Assembly: GCA_934163035.1 (NCBI GenBank)
Contig: CAKPJX010000001.1
Location: 62,001-126,000 of the forward strand
DNA: 64,000 nt
DNA from: an uncultured Bacilli bacterium
Lineage (GTDB): Bacteria; Bacillota_I; Bacilli_A; RF39; UBA660
Direction of reading: 5' to 3'
The notes below the pieces were generated by a model, which was given only the letters and a program-made list of their open reading frames with translations, ran no database searches and was not told the DNA's origin. Below are positions 8,234-18,112 of the stretch, piece by piece; the first letter of the stretch is position 1; each line of letters begins with the position of its first letter. The position numbers and the translations under genes are program-made.

Positions 8234-9326
8234 ACTTCTCTCCTTCGATAAATTGAACAATTATTTCATTACTTATATAAAATTTATCTTCTGGAATAAA
8301 TAAACTATCCCCATCATCAACAATAAATCCATTATTTATAAGTACATCATAATTATAACACTCATCTATTTTTTTACCAAATTTATTATAAAAAATGTCT
8401 TTATTTATCCCCTCACTAAGTCTAAGTCCTAACATTATTTCATATTCCATATTATCATGTTTATTAACGTCTTCACTAGAAAGTATATATTCGCCTGAAA
8501 AATACTTATTAAAAGATCTTGTATTAGTAAATCTTTTATTATTTAAATAAGAACTAGCTCCAAGACCAAAACCATAATATTCTAAATTATGCCAGTATAC
8601 TAAATTATGCCTAGATTGATAATTACTCTTACAAAAGTTACTTATTTCATAATGAATAAAATCATTATCCCTTAAATATTTACATATAAATTTATACATC
8701 TCTAAATCCAATTCTTCATCAATATTCTTGATATTTTTATATTTCAATAAAGTATTATTTTCTATTATTAAAGAATAAGTAGAAATATGTTTAATGTCTA
8801 AACTCATTATAAAATCTAAATCATTTTTTAAATCACTCGTACTTTGATTAACAAGAGCATATATTAAATCTATATTAATATTATCAAGACCAATCTCTTT
8901 AGCATATTTAACCATATCAATAACATGTTCTCTATCGAATTCTCTATTTAAGAATTTCAAATGTATTGGATTAACTGTCTCAAGCCCAAAACTTAATCTA
9001 TTAATACCACATTTTTTAAATAAATCTAATTTATCTTTATTTATACTTTCAAAATTAGCTTCTATTGTAAATTCACAGAAACTACTTTTATTTATCTTCT
9101 TTGTTATACTAAAAAGTCTTTCTAACTGTAAGATATTCAAAGAACTAGGTGTTCCACCACCTATATATATTGTATCTACTACTTCACCAAGATATCTATC
9201 GTTAACTTCTTTTTCCAAATTATCTAAATATTTATCTACTAAATTAGAATTATATAGTACTTTACAGAAATCACAATAAGAACAAATTTTATCACAAAAT
9301 GGAATATGTATGTATATACTAGCCAT
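8226..9326 (-). CDS. hemW: Radical SAM HemW-like protein (heme chaperone / HemN-related)
   Basis: 366 residues. The N-terminal radical-SAM motif HIPFCDKICSYCDFCK supplies the CxxxCxxC ligands for the 4Fe-4S cluster. It is followed by YIGGGTPSSL, NRLSFGLETV and NIDLIYAL, all typical of the HemN/HemW family. The extra Cys after CDF in place of the HemN pattern, the length and the place next to lepA as in Bacillus point to HemW rather than true coproporphyrinogen oxidase. No other heme genes are in view, so its client here is unknown. The ATG at 9326 overlaps the stop of the upstream HTH gene. Confidence 0.88.
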   Translation of the reverse strand: MASIYIHIPFCDKICSYCDFCKVLYNSNLVDKYLDNLEKEVNDRYLGEVVDTIYIGGGTPSSLNILQLERLFSITKKINKSSFCEFTIEANFESINKDKLDLFKKCGINRLSFGLETVNPIHLKFLNREFDREHVIDMVKYAKEIGLDNINIDLIYALVNQSTSDLKNDLDFIMSLDIKHISTYSLIIENNTLLKYKNIKNIDEELDLEMYKFICKYLRDNDFIHYEISNFCKSNYQSRHNLVYWHNLEYYGFGLGASSYLNNKRFTNTRSFNKYFSGEYILSSEDVNKHDNMEYEIMLGLRLSEGINKDIFYNKFGKKIDECYNYDVLINNGFIVDDGDSLFIPEDKFYISNEIIVQFIEGEKYG

Positions 9327-9862
9327 TACTTAGACTTTCCTGATTTTGAATTTGTTGTAGCAATAGCCTCATCCACCATACTGCTTAATTGACTAGAATC
9401 AGATTCAGAACTTAAATTTGTTCTATTTTTACGTGGAACAGTCCTAATATCAACATTTTTTTCATACTGGCCAACAACTTTTGCATATAAATCAGCACCC
9501 AAAACCTCTTCATTAAAGCGTGTATAAAGTGTACCTAAAGATGCATCACTTTCTAAATCCAAATCTCTCAAAGTTAATCCTTTTTCTACCATTGCAGTAG
9601 CAGCTTTAATCATTTCTTCATCACTATATTTCTTATGTCCTAAATTACCATTAGTACTTTTACCAGCTAACCACTTATCATATTTAACACGATCAAGCTC
9701 CATCTGTAGTTGTGGGCTTAGTTTAACCTTTGCCTTTCCAGAAAAATATCTAACTAGCGTAGTTCTAGAAATGCCTACTGAATCAGCTAAACCACCTATA
9801 GTCCAATCAGAATTTATATAAATAATTGCAACTCTTTCTAATTCTTCACTTGTTATACCCAT
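9326..9862 (-). CDS. Double helix-turn-helix regulator related to SpoIIID
   Basis: 178 residues. The N-terminal part (ERVAIIYINSDWTIGGLAD, VGISRTTLVRYF, then LSPQLQMELDRVKYDKW...GHKKY) follows the pattern of the whole SpoIIID protein: HTH, Pro-containing linker, Leu-rich helix, Gly and Lys-Tyr. A second, similar HTH follows (MIKAATAMVEKGLTLRDLDLESDASLGTLYTRF). In sporulating Bacilli SpoIIID is a mother-cell transcription regulator; the tandem arrangement here is unlike it. It is co-transcribed with lepA and hemW. The relation is my alignment by eye, so remote homology is likely but function is not established. Confidence 0.55.
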   Translation of the reverse strand: MGITSEELERVAIIYINSDWTIGGLADSVGISRTTLVRYFSGKAKVKLSPQLQMELDRVKYDKWLAGKSTNGNLGHKKYSDEEMIKAATAMVEKGLTLRDLDLESDASLGTLYTRFNEEVLGADLYAKVVGQYEKNVDIRTVPRKNRTNLSSESDSSQLSSMVDEAIATTNSKSGKSK

Positions 9863-9874
9863 AATTATTACTCC

Positions 9875-11674
9875 TTACTCACTATCCATACTTAAAACAC
9901 TCATAAAAGCTTCTTGTGGTAGTTCAACACTACCAATTCTCTTCATTTTCTTTTTACCCTCTTTTTGTTTTTCCAGAAGTTTTCTCTTACGAGTTATATC
10001 TCCACCATAACACTTTGCTAAAACATCTTTTCTTAATGCTTTAACGGTACTCCTAGAAATTATATGATTACCAATTGCTGCTTGAATTGGTATTTCAAAC
10101 AACTGCCTTGGTATTGTCTCCTTTAGCTTTTCTACAACTGCTCTTCCTCTATGATAAGCAAAATCTTTATGAACAATTGTACTAAATGCATCTACAATAT
10201 CTCCATTAAGTAAAATATCCATCTTTACCAGATCACTACTTTTATATCCAATCATCTCATAATCAAACGATGCATAACCCTTTGTAGTTGATTTTAACTT
10301 ATCAAAAAAATCATAAACTATTTCAGCTAAAGGAAGTTCATAATGTATATTAACCCTTGTATCATCAATATACTCCATTGAAATATATTTACCCCTTTTA
10401 TTTTGGCAAAGCTCCATAATCGCTCCAATATATTCACTAGGTGTAAATATACTTGTTTTTATATAAGGCTCCCTAGTCTCTTTAATCTTACTCTTATCAG
10501 GCATCTTACTAGGTGTATCTATTTCAATAACTTCTCCATTAGTTAATACAACTTGATATATAACTGAAGGAGCTGTTGTTATAATATCTATTCCAAACTC
10601 TCTAGCAATTCTTTCTTTAATTATATCCATATGTAAAAGGCCTAAAAAACCACATCTAAATCCAAAACCTAATGCACTAGAAGTTTCAGGTGAAAATTCA
10701 AATGATGCATCATTTAGTCGTAATTTACTTAAAGCTTCTCTTAATGGTTCAAACTTAATACTATCAACTGGATAAAGTCCACAAAAAACCATTGACTTCA
10801 TAGGCTTATATCCAACTAAAGCCTTATCTGTATAATGTTCTAGTGAAGTAATAGTATCTCCTACTTTTACAGCTCTAATATCTTTAATAGCTGCAACTAC
10901 ATGACCAACTTCACCACTACAAAGCTCATTCTTCTTTACTTCTTTAGGTGTATTTATAAATAATTCCGTTACAATAAAATCTTTATTAGCAGCTATCATA
11001 TGAATAGTATCTCCTACCTTAAGTCTACCATTCATAACACAAACTGCAACAACAACTCCTCTATAAGCATCAAATATACTATCAAATATTAAAGCCTGTA
11101 AAGGAAGATTAGAATCACCTTTAGGTTCAGGTACCCTATCAATAATAGCTTGAACTAACTTTTCAACTCCCTCACCCGTTTTAGCACTAGTAAGAATAAT
11201 CTCATCATCACTAAAACCAAATACTTTGTTAAGTTCTCTCTTTACCTTCTCTACATTAGCATTAGGTAAATCTATTTTATTAATAACTGGAATAATTGTT
11301 AAATCATTTTCCATCGCTAAAAACATATTAGCAAGAGTTTGAGCCTCTACTCCTTGAGCCGCATCTACTACTAAAATAGCACCATCACAAGCAGCTAAAC
11401 TTCTACTAACCTCATATGAAAAATCTACATGTCCTGGAGTATCAATAAGATTAAGTTGATACAAATTATTATTATATTGATAATTCATAGTAGCTGTATT
11501 AAGTTTAATAGTAATTCCACGTTCTCTCTCTATATCCATAGAATCAAGGATCTGATCCTTAGCTTCCCTTTTTGTAACAGCACCACATACTTCCAAAATA
11601 CGATCAGCTAAAGTACTCTTACCATGATCAATATGAGCAATAATAGAAAAGTTTCTTATATTCTTACGTTCCAT
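9875..11674 (-). CDS. lepA: Elongation factor 4 (LepA), ribosome back-translocase GTPase
   Basis: 599 residues, normal for LepA. G1 is [10 protein letters not shown]3 is [10 protein letters not shown]4 is NKIDLP, followed by the LepA-specific middle ([27 protein letters not shown]) and the basic C-terminal domain ([26 protein letters not shown]). It binds ribosomes and acts in translation or initiation quality control. There is no sign of damage. It heads the unit lepA-HTH-hemW-HD. A terminator separates it from the M16 peptidase gene upstream. Confidence 0.97.
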   Translation of the reverse strand: MERKNIRNFSIIAHIDHGKSTLADRILEVCGAVTKREAKDQILDSMDIERERGITIKLNTATMNYQYNNNLYQLNLIDTPGHVDFSYEVSRSLAACDGAILVVDAAQGVEAQTLANMFLAMENDLTIIPVINKIDLPNANVEKVKRELNKVFGFSDDEIILTSAKTGEGVEKLVQAIIDRVPEPKGDSNLPLQALIFDSIFDAYRGVVVAVCVMNGRLKVGDTIHMIAANKDFIVTELFINTPKEVKKNELCSGEVGHVVAAIKDIRAVKVGDTITSLEHYTDKALVGYKPMKSMVFCGLYPVDSIKFEPLREALSKLRLNDASFEFSPETSSALGFGFRCGFLGLLHMDIIKERIAREFGIDIITTAPSVIYQVVLTNGEVIEIDTPSKMPDKSKIKETREPYIKTSIFTPSEYIGAIMELCQNKRGKYISMEYIDDTRVNIHYELPLAEIVYDFFDKLKSTTKGYASFDYEMIGYKSSDLVKMDILLNGDIVDAFSTIVHKDFAYHRGRAVVEKLKETIPRQLFEIPIQAAIGNHIISRSTVKALRKDVLAKCYGGDITRKRKLLEKQKEGKKKMKRIGSVELPQEAFMSVLSMDSE

Positions 11675-11739
11675 AAAAATCCTCCAGTAATTAAAATTAT
11701 ATCAAAAAAAATAATACTTTTCCATAAAGAATAATAAAA

Positions 11740-11778
11740 AAGCAAGAAATCTCATCATAATCTCTTGCTACTTTAAAA
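11740..11778 (-). terminator. Terminator between the M16 peptidase gene and lepA
   Basis: Minus strand AGCAAGAGATT / ATTTCTTGCT with an 8-10 nt loop, followed by TTTTTTATT, 22-60 bp after the stop of the peptidase gene at 11800. Confidence 0.7.
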
Positions 11779-11799
11779 ACTCATTTTATAAATATATTA

Positions 11800-13074
11800 C
11801 TATTCATCTTTTCCTAATAATTTAACAACACTACAATTATTAAAGTCTATTTTACTAAGTATATCATTTAACTCCTCTAAATTAAGACTTCTAATCTCAT
11901 CAATTCTATTAGTAACAACTCTCTTATATCTAATTAAATCATCATATACATTATTAACAACTGAATCAATATAATCAGCCATTCTAACTTCATTTGCAAT
12001 CCAAACTTTCTTTACACGTTCAACTACATCTGCTAAAATATTTATATTTTTAACTTCAGTCCTTATCTCATCAATCAATGTATCGGGTTCCTTAGTTGAT
12101 GCAATCATTAAATAAGTTTTAAATCCATCAATAGACTCCCATTCCATATAAAGACTATTTAATAGTTTCTTATTTCTAACTCTTTCTCTAAATTCAGATG
12201 AAGATCCAAAACAAATAGTAGAAATCATTTCTAAATATAAATCAAGTTTTAAAGGATCATAATCCTCTAACTTATCAGTTGGTATTTTAAAACCAACCCC
12301 TATTTTAGGTAATTTAACACTTGAATGTATTGTAACTTCTCTATCTTTTACTTCCTTAGGCTCATCTATTTTCTTTATAACTGGAATATTTTTTCTACTA
12401 ACAGAATCCATCTCTTTATGAATAATTTTACTAGCCTCTTCTACATCAAAATTACCAACTAATAAAACAAACATATTATTAGGACAATAAAAATTATTAT
12501 AGCATTTATATAAATCTTCTTTAGTAATTTTATTAATCTCTTCAATAGATCCACCTATATCAATACGCCTAGGATGAATATGATAAATTGCTTCTCTTAA
12601 TCTAGTCTCCATCTGCCATTCAGGAATATCAGCATACATCTTTAACTCTTCACCAATAATACCTTTTTCTTTTTCTACATTACTATCAGTATAATATGGC
12701 TGATTAACATAATTTAACAAAAACTTTAAATTATCACTAAAATTCTTAGTACCATAACATATATATTGTGTATTATCAAAAGAAGTAGAAGCATTAGCAC
12801 CAGTACCACTTTCTGAAAAATAAGTAAATGGATCAACACCATCTTCTTGTTCAAACATCTTATGCTCTAAAAAATGAGCTATACCATCTGGTACCTTTAC
12901 TTCTTCTTTAGTATCAATATCTATAAAAGAAGTAACTTCAGATCCATATCTAGTAGCATAAGACATAAAGTAATTTTTCTTATTAGAAAAAGGTATCATA
13001 TATACTTCTAAACCATTAATTAATGTTTCTGAATATAAATCTAAATCTAATCCTTTTAAACTAACTTTTCTCAT
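11800..13074 (-). CDS. M16 family zinc peptidase, catalytic subunit (YmfH/MlpA-like)
   Basis: 424 residues. The inverted zinc motif HFLEH (in IAHFLEHKMFEQ) is intact, and the downstream Glu region KEKGIIGEELKMYAD supplies the third ligand. This is the catalytic type of the two M16 proteins usually encoded side by side in Bacilli (ymfF/ymfH). Cytoplasmic; substrate unknown. It overlaps the preceding partner gene by 14 nt, so the two are translated together and probably form a heterodimer. Confidence 0.88.
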   Translation of the reverse strand: MRKVSLKGLDLDLYSETLINGLEVYMIPFSNKKNYFMSYATRYGSEVTSFIDIDTKEEVKVPDGIAHFLEHKMFEQEDGVDPFTYFSESGTGANASTSFDNTQYICYGTKNFSDNLKFLLNYVNQPYYTDSNVEKEKGIIGEELKMYADIPEWQMETRLREAIYHIHPRRIDIGGSIEEINKITKEDLYKCYNNFYCPNNMFVLLVGNFDVEEASKIIHKEMDSVSRKNIPVIKKIDEPKEVKDREVTIHSSVKLPKIGVGFKIPTDKLEDYDPLKLDLYLEMISTICFGSSSEFRERVRNKKLLNSLYMEWESIDGFKTYLMIASTKEPDTLIDEIRTEVKNINILADVVERVKKVWIANEVRMADYIDSVVNNVYDDLIRYKRVVTNRIDEIRSLNLEELNDILSKIDFNNCSVVKLLGKDE

Positions 13075-14347
13075 CAGCTACCCCCTCTAAACAAAATATT
13101 GTATCCATATAAACCTTCTTCGCAACTTCAACAATTTCTTCCTTAACTACTTTATTCATCATACTACGCTTTTTATCAATATCATCAGTACCGATCATTT
13201 CCATAACATAATAATTATTAATAATTCTATCTTCATTTTCCAGAATTTCATCCATTGCTGTATTATAGTACTCTTTAGCTATCTTAATATCATTTTCATC
13301 AAATTCCCCATTCTTCATAGCTAAAAGTTCCTTCTCAATAATTTTAACAGCCTTCTTAAAATTACTCTTATCAATTCCAGATCTTATAATAACAATATTA
13401 TCAAGCTTATTAACAACAGAGTTTATTGTATAACATAGAGAATTTTTCTCCCTAACATTCTTAAATAATTTAGAATCAGATCCTCCACCAAATATTATAT
13501 TAAATAATGTTAGAGGATATTTTCTCTCATAATCAGTTAAACCATTACATCTACAAGCAATTGCTAATTTAGATTGTGTATTATCAATCTCTTCCTTAAC
13601 AAATCTTCTTCTCATTCTAGGTTTCTTTTCTAATGCAAAATAATCAACTTTATAATTTTTAAAAGTATTAATTTTAAAAGTCTCATCTATTAATTTAATC
13701 ATCTCATCATTATCTATATTACCAATTACAAAAATATCAACTAAATCTTCTCTTATCATACTTACATAATATTGATAAAGCTTATTACCCGTTATTTTAT
13801 CTAAATCATCTATATATCCCATCATTCTATAAGAATATACACCCTTCTTATCAAACTCTTCAAACATTCTAATCAAACTATAATCAGATGGATTATCTTT
13901 TATAGAATTAAGTGAATTTAGACAAGCTGTTCTTACTATATCTAATTTTTCCTCATTAAAAGATCCATTCACAATATCAGGATCAAATATAATATCATGA
14001 ATAAAATTCAATGAATCTCTAAAATTACCCTCTTCTGTATACTTATCATTAAGTACATTTAAACAAAAACTTGTATTTATATAATTACCATATCTAGAAT
14101 TAGAACAACGTATATCAGCAGCATATAAATCCTGTGCTTTAATAGTTAAACTTCTCTTAGAAGGATACTTACCACTAGATTGAGTAAACATATCACATAA
14201 GATATTTCTAATAGTAATTTCATTCTTCTTTATTGGCCTTCTAAAATTAATTTTAATTGTAACAGTTTTAAACCTATCTGTTTGAATTAAATGTAAGTTA
14301 TAGCCACCCATATTTTTTTTAGTATATTTCAAAATATCACCATCCAT
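13061..14347 (-). CDS. M16 family peptidase-like protein, non-catalytic partner (YmfF-like)
   Basis: 428 residues with the M16 fold pattern, including a second-domain GGGSDSKLFKNVREKNSLCY stretch. The HxxEH zinc motif is absent at the expected place (the region reads NILCDMFTQSSGKYPSKRSL). This is the usual condition of the inactive partner in M16 pairs. It directly precedes and overlaps the catalytic gene. Start at 14347 lies just after the stop of the nucleoside phosphorylase gene. Confidence 0.85.
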   Translation of the reverse strand: MDGDILKYTKKNMGGYNLHLIQTDRFKTVTIKINFRRPIKKNEITIRNILCDMFTQSSGKYPSKRSLTIKAQDLYAADIRCSNSRYGNYINTSFCLNVLNDKYTEEGNFRDSLNFIHDIIFDPDIVNGSFNEEKLDIVRTACLNSLNSIKDNPSDYSLIRMFEEFDKKGVYSYRMMGYIDDLDKITGNKLYQYYVSMIREDLVDIFVIGNIDNDEMIKLIDETFKINTFKNYKVDYFALEKKPRMRRRFVKEEIDNTQSKLAIACRCNGLTDYERKYPLTLFNIIFGGGSDSKLFKNVREKNSLCYTINSVVNKLDNIVIIRSGIDKSNFKKAVKIIEKELLAMKNGEFDENDIKIAKEYYNTAMDEILENEDRIINNYYVMEMIGTDDIDKKRSMMNKVVKEEIVEVAKKVYMDTIFCLEGVADEKS

Positions 14348-14352
14348 TCATA

Positions 14353-15066
14353 TTAACTACTAATAGCATCAAGTGCTAATTTAATCATATCATTCAAAGA
14401 TTTTTCTCTCTCTTCACTAGTAAGACTTCTATTATCATATTTAGAATCAACAACAGTAAGTAATGTACTAGCTTCCCTATTTAATTTATAAGCTAAATAA
14501 AAAAGTACAAATGCTTCCATTTCACTAGCTAAAAATCTCTTATCTGGAAAGTTACTAATAAATTTTTCATGATCAACATAAGGATCAAATACATCACTAG
14601 TTATAATTTCCCCACTTTTTATATTAATATTCATAGCTAATGCCACATCTTTAATTTTTTTATTTAGTAATACCGATGAAAAATACTCCTTACCAGTATC
14701 TAAATCAAAAAGTAATGGAAAAGTACTTAAAGAATAAGAAGACGTAGCTAAGATAACATCTAGTAACTTAACATTTTTATTTACAGTTCCACATGTACCA
14801 ATCCTTATTATTTTTTTGACATCATAAAACTTATATAATTCATAAGCATAAATTCCCATACTTGGAATTCCCATTCCTGATGAAAAAACTGTAACTCTCT
14901 TATTATTATAATACCCAGTATATGCAAATATATTTCTAACTTTATTAACTAACTTAACATCAGTTAAAAAATTATCTGCAATATATTTAGCTCTTAATGG
15001 ATCTCCAGGCATTAACACAATAGGTGCAATATCCTCTTTTAAACTTTCAATATGAATAGTAGCCAT
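14353..15066 (-). CDS. deoD: Purine-nucleoside phosphorylase, DeoD type
   Basis: 237 residues from ATG 15066, preceded by GAGGGTGATTATT; a reading from 15075 would absorb that site. Motifs of the hexameric PNP family are clear: VLMPGDPLRAKYIADNFL (phosphate loop), SSGMGIPSMGIYAYEL, IRIGTCGTV and LASEMEAFVLFYLA (ribose-binding Glu-Met-Glu). It cleaves purine nucleosides with phosphate to base and ribose-1-phosphate for salvage. It heads the unit that continues into the two M16 genes. Confidence 0.95.
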   Translation of the reverse strand: MATIHIESLKEDIAPIVLMPGDPLRAKYIADNFLTDVKLVNKVRNIFAYTGYYNNKRVTVFSSGMGIPSMGIYAYELYKFYDVKKIIRIGTCGTVNKNVKLLDVILATSSYSLSTFPLLFDLDTGKEYFSSVLLNKKIKDVALAMNINIKSGEIITSDVFDPYVDHEKFISNFPDKRFLASEMEAFVLFYLAYKLNREASTLLTVVDSKYDNRSLTSEEREKSLNDMIKLALDAISS

Positions 15067-15105
15067 AATAATCACCCTCTTCTATTATTATAGCAAAGTC
15101 AAAAG

Positions 15106-15138
15106 AAAAAAACATCTCTAAAATTAAGAAATGCTTAT
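15106..15138 (-). terminator. Terminator at the end of the sigma-factor array
   Basis: Minus strand CATTTCT-TAATTTT-AGAGATG followed by TTTTTTTC, immediately after the TAA stop of the last sigma gene at 15135. It separates the array from deoD. Confidence 0.65.
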
Positions 15139-17024
15139 TCATTTGTTTTTTTTACCTTTTGGAAACCATTAACTAAAGTAGTCTCATCACTTTTATAAAT
15201 TTTTTCCTTATAAATATCAAGTGCTTTAAGTGTTGCACGCCTAACAGTGCCAACACAAACACCAAACTCATTTGCTACATCTTGATCAGTTACAAACTCC
15301 CTATCAACAACTTTTAATCTAGCATAAGCTAAAGCAGCCTCTGAAGTAGGCATAAAATCTATCATTTCCGATACAGACATTAACATCGAATTAAGTAAAT
15401 CAAATTGTTTACTATCAATCAAATTTAAAGATAAGACTCCATTCATCTCCTCTTCAATAATTGAATCTATTAAAATCCTATCATTATCCATTTCACTAAA
15501 TAATACTTGAAGCTCTCCCCTCGAAAGAACTTTATCCGGGTGCTTTTTAATATTTTTTAAAATCTTTCGCATTTTAGGTATGACCTTATACAAACGCTCA
15601 GACAATGTGCTAGTCCAATTATCATCTTTTTCTGCCCTAGTAAGATCATCCCCATAACGCATTCTTAATAGTTTTCTTTCATTATAAGACAATCTAGAAA
15701 CCATATTATCAACCTGTAATTTTGAAAAAGGAACAAACTGATCATATAAATTCTTAACCTTACCATTATAATAGTCAGCTATATTATTCTTTATATTGCC
15801 AAAAGCAACACTTTCCCTATATCCTTCTATAGCAGCAAATGCTCTTTCAGGATTATCCATATATAATGTTAAAGAGTTTACATTTGAAGAACAAATAAAT
15901 TTAGAAATAGCTTTAGATTCAATCTGCCGAACCCTTTCTTTTGTATATCCCCATTCCTTTCCAATTTCCTCTAACGTATATATTCGGTCAAGAAAACCAA
16001 AGCGTAAAAGCAAGATTTTCCTTTCTTTATCAGTCAGTAAAGTATTATTAAACAATTCATCCGTATCAGCAATCATATTATTATTTTCACTTTCATCATA
16101 AATATCAGAATCACTTGGAACAAACTCTAGTAATTCAACACCATCACGTTCATCAGAAACCATACTATTAAGACTAATAGCATCATCTTTTAAACTATTT
16201 AAAAGTATTGCCTTTGATACAGATATACCCATATCTTCAGCAATTTCCTCAATCTTAGGTCTTCTACTTAATTTAATACTAAGCTTCTCACTTACCCTAT
16301 TAAATTTTAAAACATTTTCTTGAAGATGAATTGGAACTTTAATATTTCTTGATAATTCATATGAAGCTCTAGAAACAGCTTGCCTAATCCACCATGTAGC
16401 ATAAGTAGAAAACCTGCACCCCATATTTAAATCGAATTTATCTATAGTGTTTATTAACCCAATATTTCCCTCTTGAATTAAATCAAGTAAAGGAACTCCC
16501 TTGTTAGCATATTTTTTAGCAATACTAACAACTAGCCTTAAATTTGAATTTATCAACTTATCTCTAGCAACTTTATCACCAGATTTTGCCCTAACTATAA
16601 ACTCCTCAGTTTCTAAAGTAGAAAGTAGTGGATATTTTGATATTTCTTTAAAATACATTTTAATACTATCAGGAAGATCAGCAATATTATTAGAATTAGT
16701 AACAACAGAATCATTATCAATTTCAATACCATTTTTTAAACAATATCCACTCAATAACATAACTAAAATTTCATCATCAGAATAATAAATATGTGTTTTC
16801 AAAAAATCTCTATTGCTTTTACATAAACACCTGATAAGAGAACATAACTTATTATTGTCCATCAACTTTAAATAATAAGATGAAAAATCTATATCAAAAT
16901 CTCTAAATGAGCTAGTAATCTTTTTAAGCTCAATAATATTATCCTCATAATTATCACTAACACTAACACATTTGTTTAAATAATCATTTAACACATCAAT
17001 AATTTTATCATCAGTAATTGCCAT
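15135..17024 (-). CDS. Sigma-70 family factor with extra C-terminal HTH modules (array member 1)
   Basis: 629 residues, far longer than a usual group 1-2 sigma of this size class. Residues about 120-370 hold regions 1.2-4: [23 protein letters not shown], the [12 protein letters not shown] melting segment with both tryptophans kept, and a region 4 ending YTKERVRQIESKAI. After this come about 250 further residues with a second region-4-like block (LSYNERKLLRMRYG...) and a final HTH (VTDQDVANEFGVCVGTVRRATLKAL). The N-terminal 110 residues are unlike known sigma domains. Last gene of a four-sigma array; a terminator follows. Target promoters unknown. Confidence 0.85.
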   Translation of the reverse strand: MAITDDKIIDVLNDYLNKCVSVSDNYEDNIIELKKITSSFRDFDIDFSSYYLKLMDNNKLCSLIRCLCKSNRDFLKTHIYYSDDEILVMLLSGYCLKNGIEIDNDSVVTNSNNIADLPDSIKMYFKEISKYPLLSTLETEEFIVRAKSGDKVARDKLINSNLRLVVSIAKKYANKGVPLLDLIQEGNIGLINTIDKFDLNMGCRFSTYATWWIRQAVSRASYELSRNIKVPIHLQENVLKFNRVSEKLSIKLSRRPKIEEIAEDMGISVSKAILLNSLKDDAISLNSMVSDERDGVELLEFVPSDSDIYDESENNNMIADTDELFNNTLLTDKERKILLLRFGFLDRIYTLEEIGKEWGYTKERVRQIESKAISKFICSSNVNSLTLYMDNPERAFAAIEGYRESVAFGNIKNNIADYYNGKVKNLYDQFVPFSKLQVDNMVSRLSYNERKLLRMRYGDDLTRAEKDDNWTSTLSERLYKVIPKMRKILKNIKKHPDKVLSRGELQVLFSEMDNDRILIDSIIEEEMNGVLSLNLIDSKQFDLLNSMLMSVSEMIDFMPTSEAALAYARLKVVDREFVTDQDVANEFGVCVGTVRRATLKALDIYKEKIYKSDETTLVNGFQKVKKTNE

Positions 17025-17039
17025 TAAAATCCCTCCATA

Positions 17040-18081
17040 TCATTTAACCTTTTTTAACATTTTAGATGATAATCCTACAAACTCAGCCAAGTTTATAACA
17101 TCATAATTAGAAGAAAGTTTTTTTAAAGCTTTGTTTTTATAATAATATGTATTTTTACAATTATCATCACCTAAAGCTTCTTTTTGCACATCTTGTTCAA
17201 AACCAAAATAACTTAATAAACAAAATCTTTCCTTATCAGTCAAATCAGTCTCAGCAATAATTCTATCAAGTTCTCCAATCAAAAAGTTAGACTCTACTCT
17301 ATCAATAACATCCATATCGCCAGGGATATTATCTACTATAGGCAAAAAGCCATCATCAGTAGCTATATCAGAATAAGAACTATAATAACTATTAAAACTT
17401 GAATATATACTAATAGCATGATAATTTATTTTTAATAAGCTCCAATTCTTTAGAAGTAATACCTAATATATCACAAGTAACATCATCTTTTAATTTTTTA
17501 CACTCAGACTCGTATTGATAACTAAGTTTTTCATATTTATGAATTAAAGAATGGATATTTAATGGCACGGAAAAAGGATAAGCAACTTCGCCATAATATT
17601 GATACAAACTATTAATAATACACCTATATGCATAAGTAGAAAACTTCGTTCCTCTAGTAAAATCAAACCTATCTATCGCCTTAATTAAAGCAATACCATT
17701 AATTTCAAATTCATCATGATAACAATTAAAAAGTTTTTGTAAATCAACACTTTTTAAAACTATTCCCTTGGCCACTGATAAATTAGGATAATAACCAATA
17801 ATATCAAAAAAATGATTAAGAACTTCTGTTAAATTAGAGCCATCATAATTTTGAAACAAATATTCATTAAGAAAATAATTAAATGCTCCACTCGAAATCA
17901 ATTTTTCTATATATTCACTGTAACTAACCCAAAGTCTAGAAAAAATATAGCTATTAAAATCTTCACAAGTGCTACTACTAAAATTTTTAGTAATAGAATT
18001 AACTAATTTAGAAAATTTTCTTTCATTAAATCCAAGATATTCAAACTTATTTTTATAGTATTCTAAATCAATAATCGCCAT
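17040..18081 (-). pseudogene. Sigma-70 family factor split by a one-base frameshift (array member 2)
   Basis: Two frames together make one sigma factor. 17410-18081 encodes an N-terminal domain plus regions 2-3 (IALIKAIDRFDFTRGTKFSTYAYRCII...GITSKELELIKNK). Region 4 (LTDKERFCLLSYFGFEQ) lies in the next frame, whose reading from an ATG at 17345 gives 101 residues. Removing one A from the A5 run (plus-strand T5 at 17429-17433) joins them as ...LELIKINYHAISIYSSFN...DDGFLPIV, which lines up with the spacer between regions 3 and 4 of array member 1. The first tryptophan of region 2.3 is Arg and the second Cys. It may be a pseudogene, a phase-variable gene, or an assembly error in a homopolymer. 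Confidence 0.8.
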
Positions 18082-18112
18082 AAAAATCCCCCTGTCAAAA
18101 TTACTTATTATA

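Noticed and set aside
13061..14347. M16 protein without the HxxEH motif taken as a damaged enzyme
   Set aside because: An inactive subunit next to an active one is the normal state of the YmfF/YmfH-type pairs.
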